A DNA stretch of 35,504 bases from Pseudanabaena sp. BC1403 (GTDB lineage Bacteria; Cyanobacteriota; Cyanobacteriia; Pseudanabaenales; Pseudanabaenaceae): contig NZ_PDDM01000039.1 of assembly GCF_002914585.1 (NCBI RefSeq), forward strand, positions 1-35,504, in the 5' to 3' direction. Positions 27,338-35,504 of the stretch are shown here, piece after piece. Within the stretch, counting starts at the first letter, position 1, and every line of letters starts with the position of its first letter. A program made the position numbers and the translations under genes. Under the pieces are notes generated by a model. That model did no database searches. It saw only the letters and a list, made by a program, of their open reading frames with translations, and was not told where the DNA came from.

Positions 27338-27835
27338 ATGAAATGGACTGCGATCGCAGGGAGTTGGCGACAAACTAATCTTGACATAGAAAGCAGAGTG
27401 CGAGAGGAAGTGCGATCGCTGCTTGTCCTTGGCAATGGGCTTGTTTCGGGTGGTGCTTTAGGTGTGGATTTCTTTGCGACTGATGAAGCCTTACAAGCTG
27501 GTGTTGATGCTAGTCGATTAAAGATTATTATCCCGTCTACGTTGGAGATATACAGCGCTCACTATTTGAATCGTGCTAGCGAAGGTGTAATTAATCATAA
27601 GCAAGCAGAATCTCTGATTCTGCAACTAGAAATGGTGAGAGCAATGGGTTGCTTAGTTGAAGGGATTGCCCAAGTCATTGATAAAGAAGCGTATTTTAAT
27701 CGCATTACTCAAATCATCGATATTGCCGATGAACTCATAGCTTTTCAAATTAATGATAGTGAAGGGACGCAAGACACGATTGATAAGGCGAGAAATAAAG
27801 GTATTGGGGTTAAGGTTTTTAGCTACAGAATTTAG
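27338..27835 (+). CDS. SLOG/DprA-like Rossmann-fold protein
   Basis: 165 aa. WTAIAGSWR at the start, then GNGLVSGGALGVDFFATDEAL, is the pattern of the SLOG (LOG/DprA-type) nucleotide-binding fold: a first strand, a glycine-rich loop and G-(A/G)-x-G-V-D. IIIPSTLEIYSAHY and IADELIAFQ supply the next strands, and a final GTQDTIDKARNKGIGVKV matches the typical end of the fold. Such stand-alone proteins are suspected to bind nucleotide-like ligands or nucleic acid. No partner is coded beside it. Specific function unknown. Confidence 0.65.
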   Translation: MKWTAIAGSWRQTNLDIESRVREEVRSLLVLGNGLVSGGALGVDFFATDEALQAGVDASRLKIIIPSTLEIYSAHYLNRASEGVINHKQAESLILQLEMVRAMGCLVEGIAQVIDKEAYFNRITQIIDIADELIAFQINDSEGTQDTIDKARNKGIGVKVFSYRI

Positions 27836-27871
27836 ACAGTTCTAGTGAAATATCTTTATGAGCTTCCAGAC

Positions 27872-27907
27872 AAAAAAGCGATCGCCAAAGGTAGCGATCG
27901 CTTTTTT
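27872..27907 (+). terminator. Rho-independent terminator
   Basis: Perfect 13-bp arms AAAAAAGCGATCG and CGATCGCTTTTTT around a 10-base loop, 37 bp after the SLOG-like gene. The A/T tails make it bidirectional. From here to 28111 there is no convincing gene; a minus-strand frame ending near 27945 with YAYEDLPNGKLNMIKFS may be a short remnant. Confidence 0.85.
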
Positions 27908-28111
27908 GTGAGTGTAAACATTTATGTTGAAACAATCTACCGTTAGCTGAACTTAATCATATTTAGCTTGCCATTCGGCAAATCTTCATAAGCATATAAA
28001 AATGTTTGGGTAGAGAGTAGAAAGTTCAGCAAGTGCGATAATAGGATCGTTGAGATTAAAAACAAAATTAATTTTGTTTCTCAATAAACTAATAATGCAA
28101 GGTGAATTTGT

Positions 28112-29095
28112 ATGAAGCACCAGCCATTAGATTTATCGATTAAGCTGGGTGAGTACAGTTATCAAATCATTCAACAAAACTTTCAGAAGATTGTCGAACA
28201 AGAAAAAGGCATCTTTGAAGATAAAGATCCCGAACCGTTGCATCAGATGCGAGTCGGGATGCGCCGTTTGAGAACAGCTATTCAAATATTTGGCTCTGCA
28301 ATCGTCTTACCAAAGGCTCTAAGCAATCCATCCATCGGAAAAATCGCTAAAAGTTTAGGAGAAACCCGCGATTTAGATGTACTTCAACAAGAATTGATAA
28401 ACCACTATCAGCCTTTATTGGACAATACAGAAACACCAAAGTTTGATAAAGTTTTGAAACGTTTGCAGAAAAAACGCGATCGCAGCTTTCTCGATTTACA
28501 GAAGACGTTGAATGGCGATCGCTATTACGACTTAAAGCAGGGTATCCAATCTTGGCTAGATCGACCGAGATATACAATGATCGGCGATTTGGTAGTTCGA
28601 GAAGTTTTGCCCGACTTGCTACTTCCATTAATCTGTCAACTTTTTCTCCACCAAGGGTGGCTGGTAGGAACAACTATTCAGGCAGAAAAAGTCATCGTGA
28701 TTTCTATTGAAAATTCTGAGGAGTTGCATCAACAACTAAAGCAATTTGTTAATGCTCTCCATGACCTACGCAAACAAATGAAAGGTATTCGCTATCAAGC
28801 GGAGTTCTTTTCAGGCTTTTATGAGGCTTCATACCTTGAGAGAATTGAGGAGTTTAAGTCGATCCAAGAAATCTTGGGGCAACTTCATGATCGTGAAGTC
28901 TTGCGTCAGTTTTTAGAATCGACATTGAATGCAGATTTGGCAAAGGTGCTACCCACTGTAAACCAGACAATGGAGCAGGAGCAAATCACATTTTGGCAAA
29001 ATTGGCAGCCCATTCAGCAGCGTTATCTCTCCTTAGACTTTCGCCAATCATTGCGATCTCTACTCTCAACACCGATAGATATTGTACATGCATAA
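28112..29095 (+). CDS. CHAD-domain protein
   Basis: 327-aa helical protein. The N-terminal hallmark is the conserved His in EPLHQMRVGMRRLRTAIQIF (near residues 42-61), followed by LGETRDLDVL, then FVNALHDLRKQMKGIRYQAE and LGQLHDREVLRQFL in the second half, which repeat the H-x-x-R-K-x-x-K-x-x-R-Y pattern of CHAD helical bundles. CHAD proteins bind inorganic polyphosphate through these basic residues and often associate with polyphosphate granules. No CYTH domain is fused to it, unlike many relatives. ATG with AAGGTG about 11 nt upstream. Cytoplasmic; stands 71 bp before the pyruvate kinase-like gene. Confidence 0.88.
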   Translation: MKHQPLDLSIKLGEYSYQIIQQNFQKIVEQEKGIFEDKDPEPLHQMRVGMRRLRTAIQIFGSAIVLPKALSNPSIGKIAKSLGETRDLDVLQQELINHYQPLLDNTETPKFDKVLKRLQKKRDRSFLDLQKTLNGDRYYDLKQGIQSWLDRPRYTMIGDLVVREVLPDLLLPLICQLFLHQGWLVGTTIQAEKVIVISIENSEELHQQLKQFVNALHDLRKQMKGIRYQAEFFSGFYEASYLERIEEFKSIQEILGQLHDREVLRQFLESTLNADLAKVLPTVNQTMEQEQITFWQNWQPIQQRYLSLDFRQSLRSLLSTPIDIVHA

Positions 29096-29165
29096 CTAGC
29101 GCATCAGAGACATTAAATCATTCGGAACTATCCTGCGAATATTTAGATTTAGGAACCTTTGATAT

Positions 29166-30731
29166 ATGATTAGCCAAACTTCACCAGTTAGTATCGATCC
29201 CCAGTTTTTATCAAGTCCTCATATACTGCTATCTACTCTTCAAGCACTACGCCAGAAGGTTGAAAGTGAAGGAGCCATTACCTTTAATAAATGGCAATCG
29301 GGCATTCATCGGGCTGAATTTCTCCCAAGTGCCTTGAATCTAGCTCAATACCTTGCATTACGTCAGTACGACCTCCGCGAACTCCAATCTGCATTAATGC
29401 CTTGGGGATTGTCTTCGTTAGGAAGGATTGAAGCAAGGGTATTGCCCAATCTTGATGCTGTGATTGCGGCGCTAGAAGTAATGTGTGGCAACTACTCCAC
29501 TGAAAGTTTTCACCGTCAACCACTAGAATCCTTTTTTGAAGGCAATCGTTTACTTCTCCAGCATACCAAGGAATTATTTGGGACAGCTTGTCCCCATCGG
29601 CGGGTCAGAATTATGGTTACATTGCCCACGGAAGCTGCTACTGACTATGAGTTAGTACGCGAAATTATCCGACGGGGCGCAAACTCTGTGCGAATTAACT
29701 GCGCCCATGACAATCCAGAAATATGGGAATCCATGATCGCTTATGTTCGTCGAGCAGCGCAGGAGAATGGAACCTCTTGTAAAGTGATGATGGACTTAGC
29801 GGGACCTAAGATCCGCACAGGAGAAGTCCTTAAGCCACCCGATCGAAAGCGGGTATTTCGTGGGGATCGCATCTTGCTCTCGCGATGTGCACCTAAATCT
29901 GCAAGTAAATTAGAAACAGGCGAGGCGATCGCATCACCTATAGACCAATTCCAAATTTGCTGTACGGTTCCCGAAATCCTCGATTTATTAGTAGTTGACG
30001 CACCCGTATACATTGATGATGGCAAGATTCGGACTCGTGTGGTTGACACCCAATATCGATTACCAGATGGGCAATTAGGGCTATTACTTCAAGTAACCCA
30101 TGCTAGCCCCAAAGGAGTCAAACTTCGCCCCGAAAAAGGATTGAACTTTCCCAAAACCATTTTATCGCTCAGTCCTCTTACGGCAAAAGATTTAAGCGAT
30201 CTAGATTTTGTCGCCACTCACGCAGATATGATTGGTTACTCTTTTGTGCAGCAACCTGCTGATATTGATTTACTTCAACAAGAGTTAGGTCTTCGCTTAG
30301 ATGGCAGAACCCCTATACCTGCGATCGTGGCAAAGATTGAAACGGCGATCGCGGTTTCCAATCTTCCAGAACTCATCATCCATGCAGCAAGTAAACAATC
30401 ATTTGGTGTGATGATTGCTAGAGGCGACTTAGCCGTTGAAATTGGATATCAAAGATTGACGGAGATTCAAGAAGAAATTCTTTGGATTTGCGAAGCAGCC
30501 CATGTACCTGTGATCTGGGCTACACAAGTATTAGAAAGCTTGGTCAAAGATGGAGCGCCTTCACGCGGCGAGATGACCGACGCGGCTATGGCTGAACGTG
30601 CTGAGTGCGTGATGTTAAACAAAGGTCCTTTTATTGCCGAAGCCATTACAATTCTCGATGATGTCCTAACTCGGATGGAAGCCCACCAGTCGAAAAAAAC
30701 GCCCCAGTTGCGAGCATTACACTCTTGGTAA
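29166..30731 (+). CDS. Non-canonical pyruvate kinase-like protein
   Basis: 521 aa. The first ~140 residues are an extension not found in ordinary pyruvate kinases. The kinase barrel then begins RIMVTLPTEAATDYELVREI with RINCAHDNPE (canonical CTIGP and RxNFSHG are altered), MMDLAGPKIRTGEV, IVAKIETAIAV with the usual catalytic Lys, MIARGDLAVEIGYQR, and WATQVLESLVKDGAPSRGEM with TDAAMAERAECVMLNKG. The C-terminal allosteric domain is missing: the protein ends about 25 residues after the MLNKG motif. It could still convert phosphoenolpyruvate and ADP, but altered substrate-loop residues leave the reaction uncertain. Gap of 70 bp to the CHAD gene. Confidence 0.8.
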   Translation: MISQTSPVSIDPQFLSSPHILLSTLQALRQKVESEGAITFNKWQSGIHRAEFLPSALNLAQYLALRQYDLRELQSALMPWGLSSLGRIEARVLPNLDAVIAALEVMCGNYSTESFHRQPLESFFEGNRLLLQHTKELFGTACPHRRVRIMVTLPTEAATDYELVREIIRRGANSVRINCAHDNPEIWESMIAYVRRAAQENGTSCKVMMDLAGPKIRTGEVLKPPDRKRVFRGDRILLSRCAPKSASKLETGEAIASPIDQFQICCTVPEILDLLVVDAPVYIDDGKIRTRVVDTQYRLPDGQLGLLLQVTHASPKGVKLRPEKGLNFPKTILSLSPLTAKDLSDLDFVATHADMIGYSFVQQPADIDLLQQELGLRLDGRTPIPAIVAKIETAIAVSNLPELIIHAASKQSFGVMIARGDLAVEIGYQRLTEIQEEILWICEAAHVPVIWATQVLESLVKDGAPSRGEMTDAAMAERAECVMLNKGPFIAEAITILDDVLTRMEAHQSKKTPQLRALHSW

Positions 30732-30787
30732 ATGACCAGCAATTGCATCGATTTTCTTTAATCTACCTAGCTTTTGAGTAATTTATT

Positions 30788-30976
30788 ATGACTACAAAAT
30801 TAATCAATATCGAAGTCGATCTTCAAAATCACTACACAGTATCATCCCTAAATCAGGCGATTCAGGATGAATTGATTAAGTATGGAAAACCACTTAATTG
30901 GATTGTGGTTGGTGCGGACAAAGAAAGTCAAAAAGTTCGTGTTAAGGCGATTTACCCCACCCAGTCACATCAATAA
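30788..30976 (+). CDS. Small conserved-looking hypothetical protein
   Basis: 62 aa, with ATG and weak ribosome-binding signals. Balanced sequence with NIEVDLQNHYTVSSLNQAIQ, then DELIKYGKPLNWIVVGADKE and KVRVKAI suggests a small alpha/beta fold. I do not recognise a family. It follows the pyruvate kinase-like gene by 56 bp on the same strand and may be cotranscribed. Confidence 0.6.
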   Translation: MTTKLINIEVDLQNHYTVSSLNQAIQDELIKYGKPLNWIVVGADKESQKVRVKAIYPTQSHQ

Positions 30977-31074
30977 ACTTTTCAACGATATTAATCATCA
31001 TTTGGGTTGCCCTTCATCAATCGCTATCGTGCATACCTTTTGTCTTTTAAACAGGCTCATTCACGATCAAAAAA

Positions 31075-32049
31075 CTATTGCACGGAAATAAATCCCAGAT
31101 TCTGACCAATTTGTTGCCCCTGCGGAGAAAGTGCAAACTCGATAAATTGTTTAACAACAGGACTAGTCGTTCTTTTTGCCGCTAAAAATAAGCTGCGACT
31201 GATGGGGTATTTCCCAGACTTTATAGCCTCGATATCAGTTGGGGCTACACCATTAATCGACAAAATCCGCACGATCTCTTGTTTTTCAACTTGAGTAGTA
31301 GTTGCATAACTAATGCCGTTATCTCCTAGCTCGCGCAAAATTGCTGTCGTCTCGTCTTGTTTCCATGTAATGAAGTTAGTGCTATCAGGAGCAAATTGTT
31401 GTCCTGCCAAAACAATATCAAGGAAAGCTTGTCTCGTTCCACTTGTCAAACCGCGATTGATTACTTTAATCGGTAAATTTGTGCCGCCAACCTGTGACCA
31501 GTTCGTGATTTTGCCTTGATAAATATCGCGTACTTGCTCCTTGGTTAATCCACCTTTAAACGGATTATTAATGCCGATCACTATAGCGATCGCATCTTTA
31601 GCGATCGGTACTAATTGAATCCCTGCTTCAGCTTCTTCGGGTTTCAGTGGACGAGAAGTTGCCGCGATTGCTACTGAGCCGTTAATCAAATTTTTTAAGC
31701 CTTGGCTTGAACCAGTAGGACTTCCGTCAGGGACACCATAAGTTGTTGGAGTATTAGGATTAATTTGACTATAAGCATTACGCAAATCTTTGACGAGGGC
31801 GACCATTGTCGTACTGCCGTCCATGCTCAAGATACTGGGATTCGGCAAAGTTGTATCAAAATTCAAGCTTGTAACTGATACAGGGTTGTTTGGGGGATTG
31901 CTTGAGTTTACTGGGGTAGTTGATTGAGGAGTTGATGGTGACTGATCTTGCTTGCCTTGCTGTGAAAAGTACAAGTAACCACCACCTGCTACACCTGCTG
32001 TGATTAGCATCGATAGCACCAAAACTATTGTTTCTTTACCCTGTGACAT
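31075..32049 (-). CDS. PstS-type phosphate-binding protein
   Basis: 324 aa. An N-terminal hydrophobic anchor (VLVLSMLITAGVAGGGYLYF, about 9-29) is followed by a Ser/Pro/Asn-rich linker and the periplasmic binding fold: SMDGSTTMVALVKDL, DGSPTGSSQGLKNLINGSVA, IAATSRPL, NNPFKGGLTKEQVRDIYQGK and NRGLTSGTRQAFLDIVL. Oxyanion-binding residues of the PstS family are recognisable in SMDGSTT and SGTR. It delivers phosphate to an ABC transporter, whose permease genes are not in the window. Lipobox not seen, so an uncleaved anchor is likely. A 3' remnant of a close relative lies at 22780-22851. Confidence 0.88.
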   Translation of the reverse strand: MSQGKETIVLVLSMLITAGVAGGGYLYFSQQGKQDQSPSTPQSTTPVNSSNPPNNPVSVTSLNFDTTLPNPSILSMDGSTTMVALVKDLRNAYSQINPNTPTTYGVPDGSPTGSSQGLKNLINGSVAIAATSRPLKPEEAEAGIQLVPIAKDAIAIVIGINNPFKGGLTKEQVRDIYQGKITNWSQVGGTNLPIKVINRGLTSGTRQAFLDIVLAGQQFAPDSTNFITWKQDETTAILRELGDNGISYATTTQVEKQEIVRILSINGVAPTDIEAIKSGKYPISRSLFLAAKRTTSPVVKQFIEFALSPQGQQIGQNLGFISVQ

Positions 32050-32203
32050 ATCTCTCAGTGCTTCTAATCTTTTCTTAACGGTATCGCAAATTTGACTGCT
32101 TACTCAGAACCATCAATAAATCTCTAGGTGAGTCTTCTTTAAATTCAAAAAACCAGTCTTAACCCTAGCTTGCTAGAATAAGATTTTCGTACAGATATCA
32201 AAG

Positions 32204-33469
32204 ATGTTTGCTCTAGTTGACTGTAATTGCTTCTATGTTAGCTGTGAGCGAGTGTTTGACCCGTCGCTTGAGGGTAAACCTGTGGTCGTACTGTCGAACA
32301 ATGACGGCTGCATCGTGGCGCGATCGCCTGAAGCAAAAGCATTGGGTATTCCGATGGGTGCTCCTTACCACAAATATAAATCTGTACTTCACAACGCAGG
32401 AGCGATCGCACTTTCATCAAACTACGAACTTTACGGAGATCTGAGTCATCGCGTTTATGATGTGCTTTTCGCATCTGTGCCAGAAATCGAGATTTATTCG
32501 ATTGATGAATGCTTTTTAGATTTATCAGGTTTCGCCCATTTGGGAACCGATGGACTAATAGAACTTTGCGCGAAATTGCGAGAGAAAGTTCTGAAATGGA
32601 CTGGTATTCCTACAGGTATTGGTATTGCGACAACAAAGGTCTTATCCAAAGTTGCCAATCGAGTAGCCAAAAAATCTGTAAGTGGTGTTGCCGAACTATT
32701 GACCGATGATATTCGCGATCGCGTACTGAATAATCTCGAAATCGAAGATATTTGGGGAATAAATCGACGTTTAGGTGTGCGCTTGCGATCGCATGGCATC
32801 ACGACAGCGGCTCAGTTGAGAGATGCGAATGAATTGCTTATCAAACAAATCATGGGCATTATCGGTGTCAGGATCGTGCATGAACTTCGTGGTTCATCAT
32901 GCTTGCCACTAGAAGCGATCGCCCCACCGCAAAAGAATATGATTTGTTCGCGATCGTTCGGACAGCCCGTAACTACACTCAAACAAATGCACGAAGCGAT
33001 CGCCCACCATGCAGCGAGGGCAGCGGCGAAGTTGAGACATCGGAAATTACGAACATCGGTTCTAGGGGTATTTCTGACGACTAACCGATTCAAACCCAAT
33101 GACTTGCAATATAGTAATTCGATATCTGTATCTCTCCCGACGGCGACGAATAGCTCTCAAGTATTGATTCGGTTTGCCAAGCTCTGTATGTCGAGTTTAT
33201 TTCGAGAAGGATTCAGTTATAAAAAATGTGGCGTAAGTCTCAATGACCTTAGCTCGGTTGATGCGGTGCAGTTGGATTTGCTATCACCCGCAGTCGATCA
33301 GCCCGATGAAAAGTTAATGGCAGTAATTGACTCGCTCAATAGGCGCTATGGAAATGGCACGATTCGTTTTGCCAGTGAGGGGATGAGGCAAGATTGGAAA
33401 ATGAGAACGGATATGCGATCGCCTAGATATACGAGTTGTTGGGATGAGTTACTGGTGGTGAAAAGTTAG
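32204..33469 (+). CDS. umuC: Y-family DNA polymerase UmuC (Pol V catalytic subunit-like)
   Basis: 421-aa translesion polymerase. The palm begins [17 protein letters not shown] with the metal-binding Asp, followed by [20 protein letters not shown]. The second acidic motif is [13 protein letters not shown] (D101, E102). [20 protein letters not shown], the helix-hairpin-helix region near [11 protein letters not shown], and a little-finger domain ending [14 protein letters not shown] are present. UmuC normally needs processed UmuD for activity; no umuD lies beside it, so it must be elsewhere or replaced. The upstream GTACAGATATC shares only one half with cyanobacterial LexA boxes. It overlaps the convergent next gene by 4 bp. 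Confidence 0.93.
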   Translation: MFALVDCNCFYVSCERVFDPSLEGKPVVVLSNNDGCIVARSPEAKALGIPMGAPYHKYKSVLHNAGAIALSSNYELYGDLSHRVYDVLFASVPEIEIYSIDECFLDLSGFAHLGTDGLIELCAKLREKVLKWTGIPTGIGIATTKVLSKVANRVAKKSVSGVAELLTDDIRDRVLNNLEIEDIWGINRRLGVRLRSHGITTAAQLRDANELLIKQIMGIIGVRIVHELRGSSCLPLEAIAPPQKNMICSRSFGQPVTTLKQMHEAIAHHAARAAAKLRHRKLRTSVLGVFLTTNRFKPNDLQYSNSISVSLPTATNSSQVLIRFAKLCMSSLFREGFSYKKCGVSLNDLSSVDAVQLDLLSPAVDQPDEKLMAVIDSLNRRYGNGTIRFASEGMRQDWKMRTDMRSPRYTSCWDELLVVKS

Positions 33470-33711
33470 GCAGTTTGCAAAATCAATTCGTTAGGAATCG
33501 AAACCCAAACCTTGAACTGGTTTGCGTCAGGTGCAATTAATACTGCCATGCCCAAATCTAAATCTCTTCTGCATCCTGCGATCGCATCTTTGAGAGAGTT
33601 ATAAGCTTTATCGACTACAAAGATTTTACCTAGAAAGATAATCGCCTGTTCAGTGCCAACAACGGTGTTGATTACAATCGAGCGAACTTGGCTTAGTGAG
33701 TTGAGGATCAT
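33466..33711 (-). CDS. Small hypothetical protein
   Basis: 81 aa from an ATG at 33709-33711 to a stop that overlaps the convergent umuC stop. The sequence, including [20 protein letters not shown] and [16 protein letters not shown], predicts a compact alpha/beta protein without a signal peptide. No family recognised. Codon and base use are like the host. Confidence 0.6.
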   Translation of the reverse strand: MILNSLSQVRSIVINTVVGTEQAIIFLGKIFVVDKAYNSLKDAIAGCRRDLDLGMAVLIAPDANQFKVWVSIPNELILQTA

Positions 33712-33915
33712 TGCTTTTGCCCTGCGAACGTTTTCTCTATGGGATTAGTATCTCGTTCTATCAAGGTTGGGGTTGCGATCGCTAATCTATGATTCTGTGA
33801 TGTTGGCTGTGGGAATATGCGATCGCTGTCACAATTATTGATTCATTGTTACTTTGATTGACATTAGGATTCAATTACCATCTCTCATATCAAATCAGCT
33901 GAGATATTACTCTTT

Positions 33916-34719
33916 CTATTTTCCAAGGAACAACTCATTTTTTGTGGCAGTAACTTCTAAGCATATAAATTTTACATGAAGAATATTATTATCATCGGGT
34001 GGATTGTACTGAATATATAATTCAACGAGATCATCTATAAAACTTGCATATAAATCTTCAGGTATTCTGCTGCTCAAAGAAAGCCATGCATCATAGCTAT
34101 AAGAATAGAAATCTTCTTTTCGTTGATATTTACTTTCTCCAATACTAATATCAATTTTTGCATTATGCAGTTTACATAAATTTAATATCTCGCGATATTC
34201 TTCTATTTCATAGAAACTATATGTAACCTCTTCAGTAAGTTGGCTCTTCCATTTTTCGGATTTTAACAAAGTAATAATCAAGCTTTGGAAATCATTTGGT
34301 TTTGCTTTACCTGCAAATTGAATAGCTAATCTACCATGCTGTTTAAGACTGGTATAAATCCGTTTTAGGATAGTTTCATGCTCTGTTATGGCATGTAGAG
34401 AACCAAACGACACTACCAGATCAAATCTTTCATAAAAATCCATCTTTTTTGCATCACCAATTTCAAAATCAAGATTTGAGTACACACTTCTTGGAAATTT
34501 AGATGTAGCAAAATTAATGATTTCTTCAGAGATATCAATTCCTACCACTGAACCATTGGGAACAAGCAAAGATATTGCAGCAGTTAACTTTCCATCACCA
34601 CAACAAATATCTAGGATTGTCTCATCACCTTTTAGATTTAGGCTACTCAAAAGTCGCATTGCAGGTTCATGGTGAACAAGATCTAATCTAGAATATTGTT
34701 CAATATGTTCTTTTTTCAT
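33916..34719 (-). CDS. Class I SAM-dependent methyltransferase
   Basis: 267 aa. Motif I ILDICCGDGKLTAAI (about residues 35-49), motif II VVGIDISEEII, an Asp after the third strand (EIGDAKKMDF), and motif IV FDLVVSFGSLHAI are clear. The overall form is close to trans-aconitate/ubiquinone-type methyltransferases acting on small molecules. It lies 24 bp downstream of another methyltransferase on the same strand. The pair is AT-rich and without GCGATCGC, unlike most of the window, hinting at acquisition as a unit, perhaps part of a larger biosynthetic cluster beyond the edge. Substrate unknown. Confidence 0.85.
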   Translation of the reverse strand: MKKEHIEQYSRLDLVHHEPAMRLLSSLNLKGDETILDICCGDGKLTAAISLLVPNGSVVGIDISEEIINFATSKFPRSVYSNLDFEIGDAKKMDFYERFDLVVSFGSLHAITEHETILKRIYTSLKQHGRLAIQFAGKAKPNDFQSLIITLLKSEKWKSQLTEEVTYSFYEIEEYREILNLCKLHNAKIDISIGESKYQRKEDFYSYSYDAWLSLSSRIPEDLYASFIDDLVELYIQYNPPDDNNILHVKFICLEVTATKNELFLGK

Positions 34720-34743
34720 TTTTTTTGGAACCTAGAACTAGTA

Positions 34744-35448
34744 TTAATCATTTTGTACAGAAGAACAAATTAAAAGTTGTTGAGGTGATTCGGATATAAA
34801 TGATTCAAAATTGTAGTCCCCATACTTATGCTCAACAGTAAACTTGCAATGATGCAGCAGAATTTCTATCTCTTGAGGGAAATAAATCCGATAAAAATGC
34901 TCATCATCTATTGTCTCTTGAGAATCAAGGAATCTAAATGAGCGTTGCAAACATAAAATTTGAGTAGCTGAATTATATTTTCTTTGTCTCCTTGCAACTA
35001 TCACTTTCTTATTATAAGGATGTTCAAATATCGAGCTTACATGCTTTTGTTCGTTATACAAAAGCGTGAAGAGATATTCTGGTGATGGATTTGCAATGTC
35101 AATAACTAACTTTCCCCCTAATCGCAAATGCTTTCGTATAGATGTTAAACATGCTTCTGCATCATCAAATTTTAGAAGCATTAGGAAGCAATTATAGGGA
35201 ATTATAATGAGATCAAACAAATCATTGATATTAATATTTCTCATATCTGAGTGAATCCAAGATACCTGAGAAGACTTTTTTCGGGCAATATTTAACATGT
35301 CTTCAGAGATATCAATTCCAGTTATTTTGATACCATTTTGTGCAAGATGAGTAGTAATTCGACCTGTTCCACATCCTATTTCTAGGACATTACCATTAAT
35401 TTTCTTTGAAATTTGAAGGGCGTTGTTGCATGAATAAAAAGAAGCCAA
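34744..35448 (-). CDS. Class I SAM-dependent methyltransferase, probably 5'-truncated
   Basis: 234-residue frame. Motif I VLEIGCGTGRITTHLAQNG begins only ~20 residues in, then GIDISEDMLNIARKK, IHSDMRNINI, FDLIIIPYNCFLML and LVIDIANPSPEYLF. Relatives usually have 30-50 residues with a conserved Tyr-rich helix before motif I. The listed start is a TTG, and the first ten residues derive from DNA that looks like an IS end (from 35418). The original N-terminus seems to be lost beyond that junction, so the product may be inactive. It is the upstream partner of the 267-aa methyltransferase. Confidence 0.75.
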   Translation of the reverse strand: MASFYSCNNALQISKKINGNVLEIGCGTGRITTHLAQNGIKITGIDISEDMLNIARKKSSQVSWIHSDMRNININDLFDLIIIPYNCFLMLLKFDDAEACLTSIRKHLRLGGKLVIDIANPSPEYLFTLLYNEQKHVSSIFEHPYNKKVIVARRQRKYNSATQILCLQRSFRFLDSQETIDDEHFYRIYFPQEIEILLHHCKFTVEHKYGDYNFESFISESPQQLLICSSVQND

Positions 35449-35504
35449 AAGATGGAGGATCTTAGGATAGACAATTAACGAACAACAGAACAGGAGACAG
35501 GTTT
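35418..35504. mobile_element. Possible IS end running out of the window
   Basis: GGGCGTTGTTGCATGAATAA resembles terminal repeats of some IS5/IS6-type elements, and the coding logic of the methyltransferase breaks exactly here. The sequence continues to the window edge without identifiable genes. No second end or duplication can be seen, so this is tentative. Confidence 0.4.

Noticed and set aside
27935-28080. Minus-strand frame ending YAYEDLPNGKLNMIKFS
   Set aside because: No start codon with support and a mostly hydrophobic low-complexity beginning; mentioned only as a possible relic.
32150-32203. LexA-type box upstream of umuC
   Set aside because: GTACAGATATC has only one recognisable half; not enough to claim an SOS operator.

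Overview
The window looks like chromosomal DNA of a cyanobacterium. The octamer GCGATCGC (HIP1) recurs through most genes and intergenic regions, and the protein families fit: DUF4157/eCIS-type proteins, TPR proteins, CHAD, PstS and short DUF4926/DUF6883 genes. A Pseudanabaena-like filamentous lineage is a guess from overall style only. No rRNA, tRNA or CRISPR array was seen.

Layout. Positions 1-2400 hold two secreted internalin-like leucine-rich-repeat proteins on the minus strand, one long (20 repeats) and one short. Positions 2500-8000 are a rearranged accessory stretch. It has two copies of a ~92-bp MITE with 5-bp target duplications, a quinone-oxidoreductase-like gene next to a near-perfect palindromic operator, a truncated copy of a TetR regulator, two TPR proteins sharing an unfamiliar domain, a remnant of a third, and finally the intact tetR with a degenerate copy of the same operator. 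Positions 8305-12361 carry a small toxin-antitoxin-like operon (39-aa peptide, DUF6883, DUF4926) and mfd.

Positions 12509-18737 are the most interesting part: a two-gene, AT-rich, HIP1-free operon. It encodes a 1312-aa SF2 helicase with a C-terminal PD-(D/E)xK-like nuclease motif and a 763-aa protein that I cannot assign. It sits between mfd and a gene fragment followed by recD2, and resembles an uncharacterised mobile defence module. recD2 is split by an intact IS4-family element with a 9-bp duplication. Further on are a pstS remnant, an IS256-family element with an 8-bp duplication and a frameshifted transposase, and a DUF4157 protein with a possible papain-like toxin end, flanked by two degenerate copies of a small membrane-protein gene.

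Positions 26400-33700 are more ordinary: an SDR oxidoreductase, a SLOG-like Rossmann protein, a CHAD protein, a non-canonical pyruvate kinase-like protein, a PstS-type phosphate-binding protein, a UmuC-type polymerase and small hypothetical genes. The right end has two AT-rich SAM-methyltransferase genes in tandem. The upstream one seems truncated by what may be the end of another IS running out of the window.

Overall, three DNA-repair genes (mfd, broken recD2, umuC) lie in a region heavily reshaped by transposition and gene decay. The helicase-nuclease operon looks like the newest acquisition. Assignments rest on motif recognition by eye; no database search was run.
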